Made by a program: the position numbers and the translations under genes
Shown here: positions 62,805-64,000 of the stretch, piece by piece
Layout of the letters: each line of letters starts with the position of its first letter
How positions within the stretch are numbered: the stretch's first letter is position 1
NCBI GenBank assembly: GCA_030345135.1
Contig: CP128386.1
Span: 1,262,621-1,326,620, forward strand
Reading direction: 5' to 3'
DNA from: Chitinophagaceae bacterium DXS
Lineage (GTDB): Bacteria > Bacteroidota > Bacteroidia > Chitinophagales > Chitinophagaceae
DNA length: 64,000 nucleotides
The notes under the pieces: model-generated
What the model was told of the DNA's origin: nothing
What the model saw: only the letters and a program-made list of their open reading frames with translations
Database searches by the model: none

Positions 62805-64000
62805 GTGAAAAATGATTTTGTTATACAAGAGGTAATGTTTGATGTTGACTTCTCCTCACGGTCGAAAGCGCACAATCTGCAAAATGCGCTGAGTAAATTG
62901 TATAACGAACGCTGGCATTATGTAATGCAGGATTTTTTTGAAGAACATATATCTCCTCACACACGTCTGCATATAGATAGCATTGTGCTTGATCTTGGTA
63001 CCGTGCCATATGATAATCTGGAAGATGCAATCACTAAAAGCCTGATGGATGCGCTTGCTGCGATGTTTATTAAACGTCCGGGTTATGATAATACGTTCGC
63101 AGGCAACGGAAGTGAGACTGAGTTATTCACCGGTAAGCTTGATGTTTTGAGCTATTTTTTTACTACCGGATTATTGCCATGGTGGACGAGTATAGATTTG
63201 CTGCGTGATATAAATAAATTGGTGGATGATCTGTTGAAAGGACAAGCAGATATGCTTGTGCAGATGATTCGTAAAGCAGGAAAAGTAAAAGCTGCGAGAC
63301 AGAGGCTGATCGGGCATGTTCAGGATCCAACGCTGAAAAGCCTTGTTGCTAAAATGTTGCCGGGAGAAGCCGATTTTATAAGTGAATATCATGATAACGT
63401 AGTTAGCCTGAATGAAAAAGACCAGGTGATAAAAAGTGAAAGTAAAGTTGTTTCAAAAGCATTATGGGAAATAATTCTTGCGTTTTTGATTGAAGAGTAT
63501 GGCAGCCACTTTAACAGGAAGGAATTTACGAAAAGCACACTTCGCAGCATGGCCGCTCATTTTGGAGTGCACTATGAAGATTTGTTGTTGCTGCTGATTA
63601 ACCATACATCTTCGAGCCGCGCAAAAGAACAGTTGCCACTTCTACAGGTACTACATGAGATTGCGGATGAATTGGTTGAAACGCAGAATTTAGCTGATAA
63701 ACAGGAAGTATCAACGCAGTGGAAATATGCATTATTTGAAAAAAATAAGTTGATGCAGGATACACATGCCTTGCTGTATTTTTTGATGAATGGTTCTTTG
63801 CCTGCTGAAGTTGGTTCCTTTACAAAAAGCCGGCTTTTTGGAATATTCCGTACGTTTCTCAATAATTATCCGGTGACCTTGCAGGCAATGATAAGAGGGT
63901 TGTTCCGAAATGAGCAGCTGTTTGAAAACGTTTTCCTGTTGGCTGAGGAAAAAACAGTAGGTATGTTATTGAGATTATTTCAGCCTGTGCGTGCTATAGC
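62805..64000 (+). CDS. Contractile injection system tape-measure protein (partial)
   Basis: The frame is open from a GTG at 62,805 (VKNDFVIQEVMFDVDFSSRS) to the window end, 398 codons. SKAHNLQNALSKLYNERWHY near 20-39 and RLHIDSIVLDLGTVPYDNLE near 54-73 form the N-terminal family domain. LSYFFTTGLLPWW near 111-123 is the TG-x-LPWW motif of these proteins (Afp14-type). They set the length of the tube. I chose GTG because no ATG lies nearer in frame and the spacing to the previous gene is tight. The remainder lies beyond the window. Confidence 0.87.
   Translation, partial: MKNDFVIQEVMFDVDFSSRSKAHNLQNALSKLYNERWHYVMQDFFEEHISPHTRLHIDSIVLDLGTVPYDNLEDAITKSLMDALAAMFIKRPGYDNTFAGNGSETELFTGKLDVLSYFFTTGLLPWWTSIDLLRDINKLVDDLLKGQADMLVQMIRKAGKVKAARQRLIGHVQDPTLKSLVAKMLPGEADFISEYHDNVVSLNEKDQVIKSESKVVSKALWEIILAFLIEEYGSHFNRKEFTKSTLRSMAAHFGVHYEDLLLLLINHTSSSRAKEQLPLLQVLHEIADELVETQNLADKQEVSTQWKYALFEKNKLMQDTHALLYFLMNGSLPAEVGSFTKSRLFGIFRTFLNNYPVTLQAMIRGLFRNEQLFENVFLLAEEKTVGMLLRLFQPVRAI

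Noticed and set aside
47574-64000. Type VI secretion system
   Set aside because: VgrG-like, PAAR and gp25 proteins are shared, but the single fused sheath, DUF4255 cap, LysM protein and tape-measure protein are of the extracellular type, and no membrane-complex genes are seen.

Overview
The window looks like chromosomal DNA of a Bacteroidota bacterium, most likely of the Chitinophagaceae type. Evidence is the SusC/SusD pair, the GH97, GH29 and GH43 enzymes, AraC-type regulators beside sugar genes, one clear TTTG-N19-TAnnTTTG promoter, few Shine-Dalgarno sites, and many short intergenic repeat families. The lineage is inferred from gene content; no ribosomal RNA is present.

Layout. 1-5.2 kb: the start of an exported protein, a decayed fasciclin gene, a small membrane protein, a PQQ-type sugar dehydrogenase, a CvfB-like RNA-binding protein and a luciferase-like monooxygenase, separated by repeat arrays. 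5.4-11.5 kb: a tight seven-gene operon. It has five unrecognised proteins, most with Ig-like C-terminal halves and three with phasin-like helical N-terminal halves, followed by a polyprenyl diphosphate synthase and a geranylgeranyl-reductase-type flavoprotein. I know of no described system with this make-up. 11.9-28.0 kb: ordinary metabolic and stress genes (a FAD-Rieske oxidoreductase, SMP-30, an esterase, DinB/VOC/AHSA1 proteins, AraC regulators, a GH97 glycosidase, a sigma factor).

28.3-34.3 kb: a complete tRNA-Ala(GGC) whose 3' 49 bp are repeated exactly at 34,275. The bracketed 5.9 kb carries an AraC regulator, alpha-L-fucosidase, sugar mutarotase and GH43 enzyme, so it reads as a tRNA-targeted island that has lost its integrase. 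A group II intron remnant lies just outside. 34.8-42.7 kb: another AraC regulator and a glycosidase-SusD-SusC operon, so the region is a glycan-use locus partly delivered by the island. 44.0-44.6 kb: a hicAB toxin-antitoxin pair with a palindromic operator and a terminator.

45.1-64.0 kb: a contractile injection system of the extracellular (Afp/PVC/AlgoCIS-like) kind. Gene order is cap protein (DUF4255), unknown, sheath, tube, second tube, DUF5908 small protein, LysM protein, VgrG-like spike, PAAR tip, gp25 wedge, two large baseplate proteins with a possible fibre protein between them, and a tape-measure protein cut by the window end. The ATPase and effectors are not in view. Divergent from it is an 800-residue membrane protein with a GH18-like domain in which every catalytic acid appears to be replaced. 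It is a candidate anchor or partner of the injection machine.
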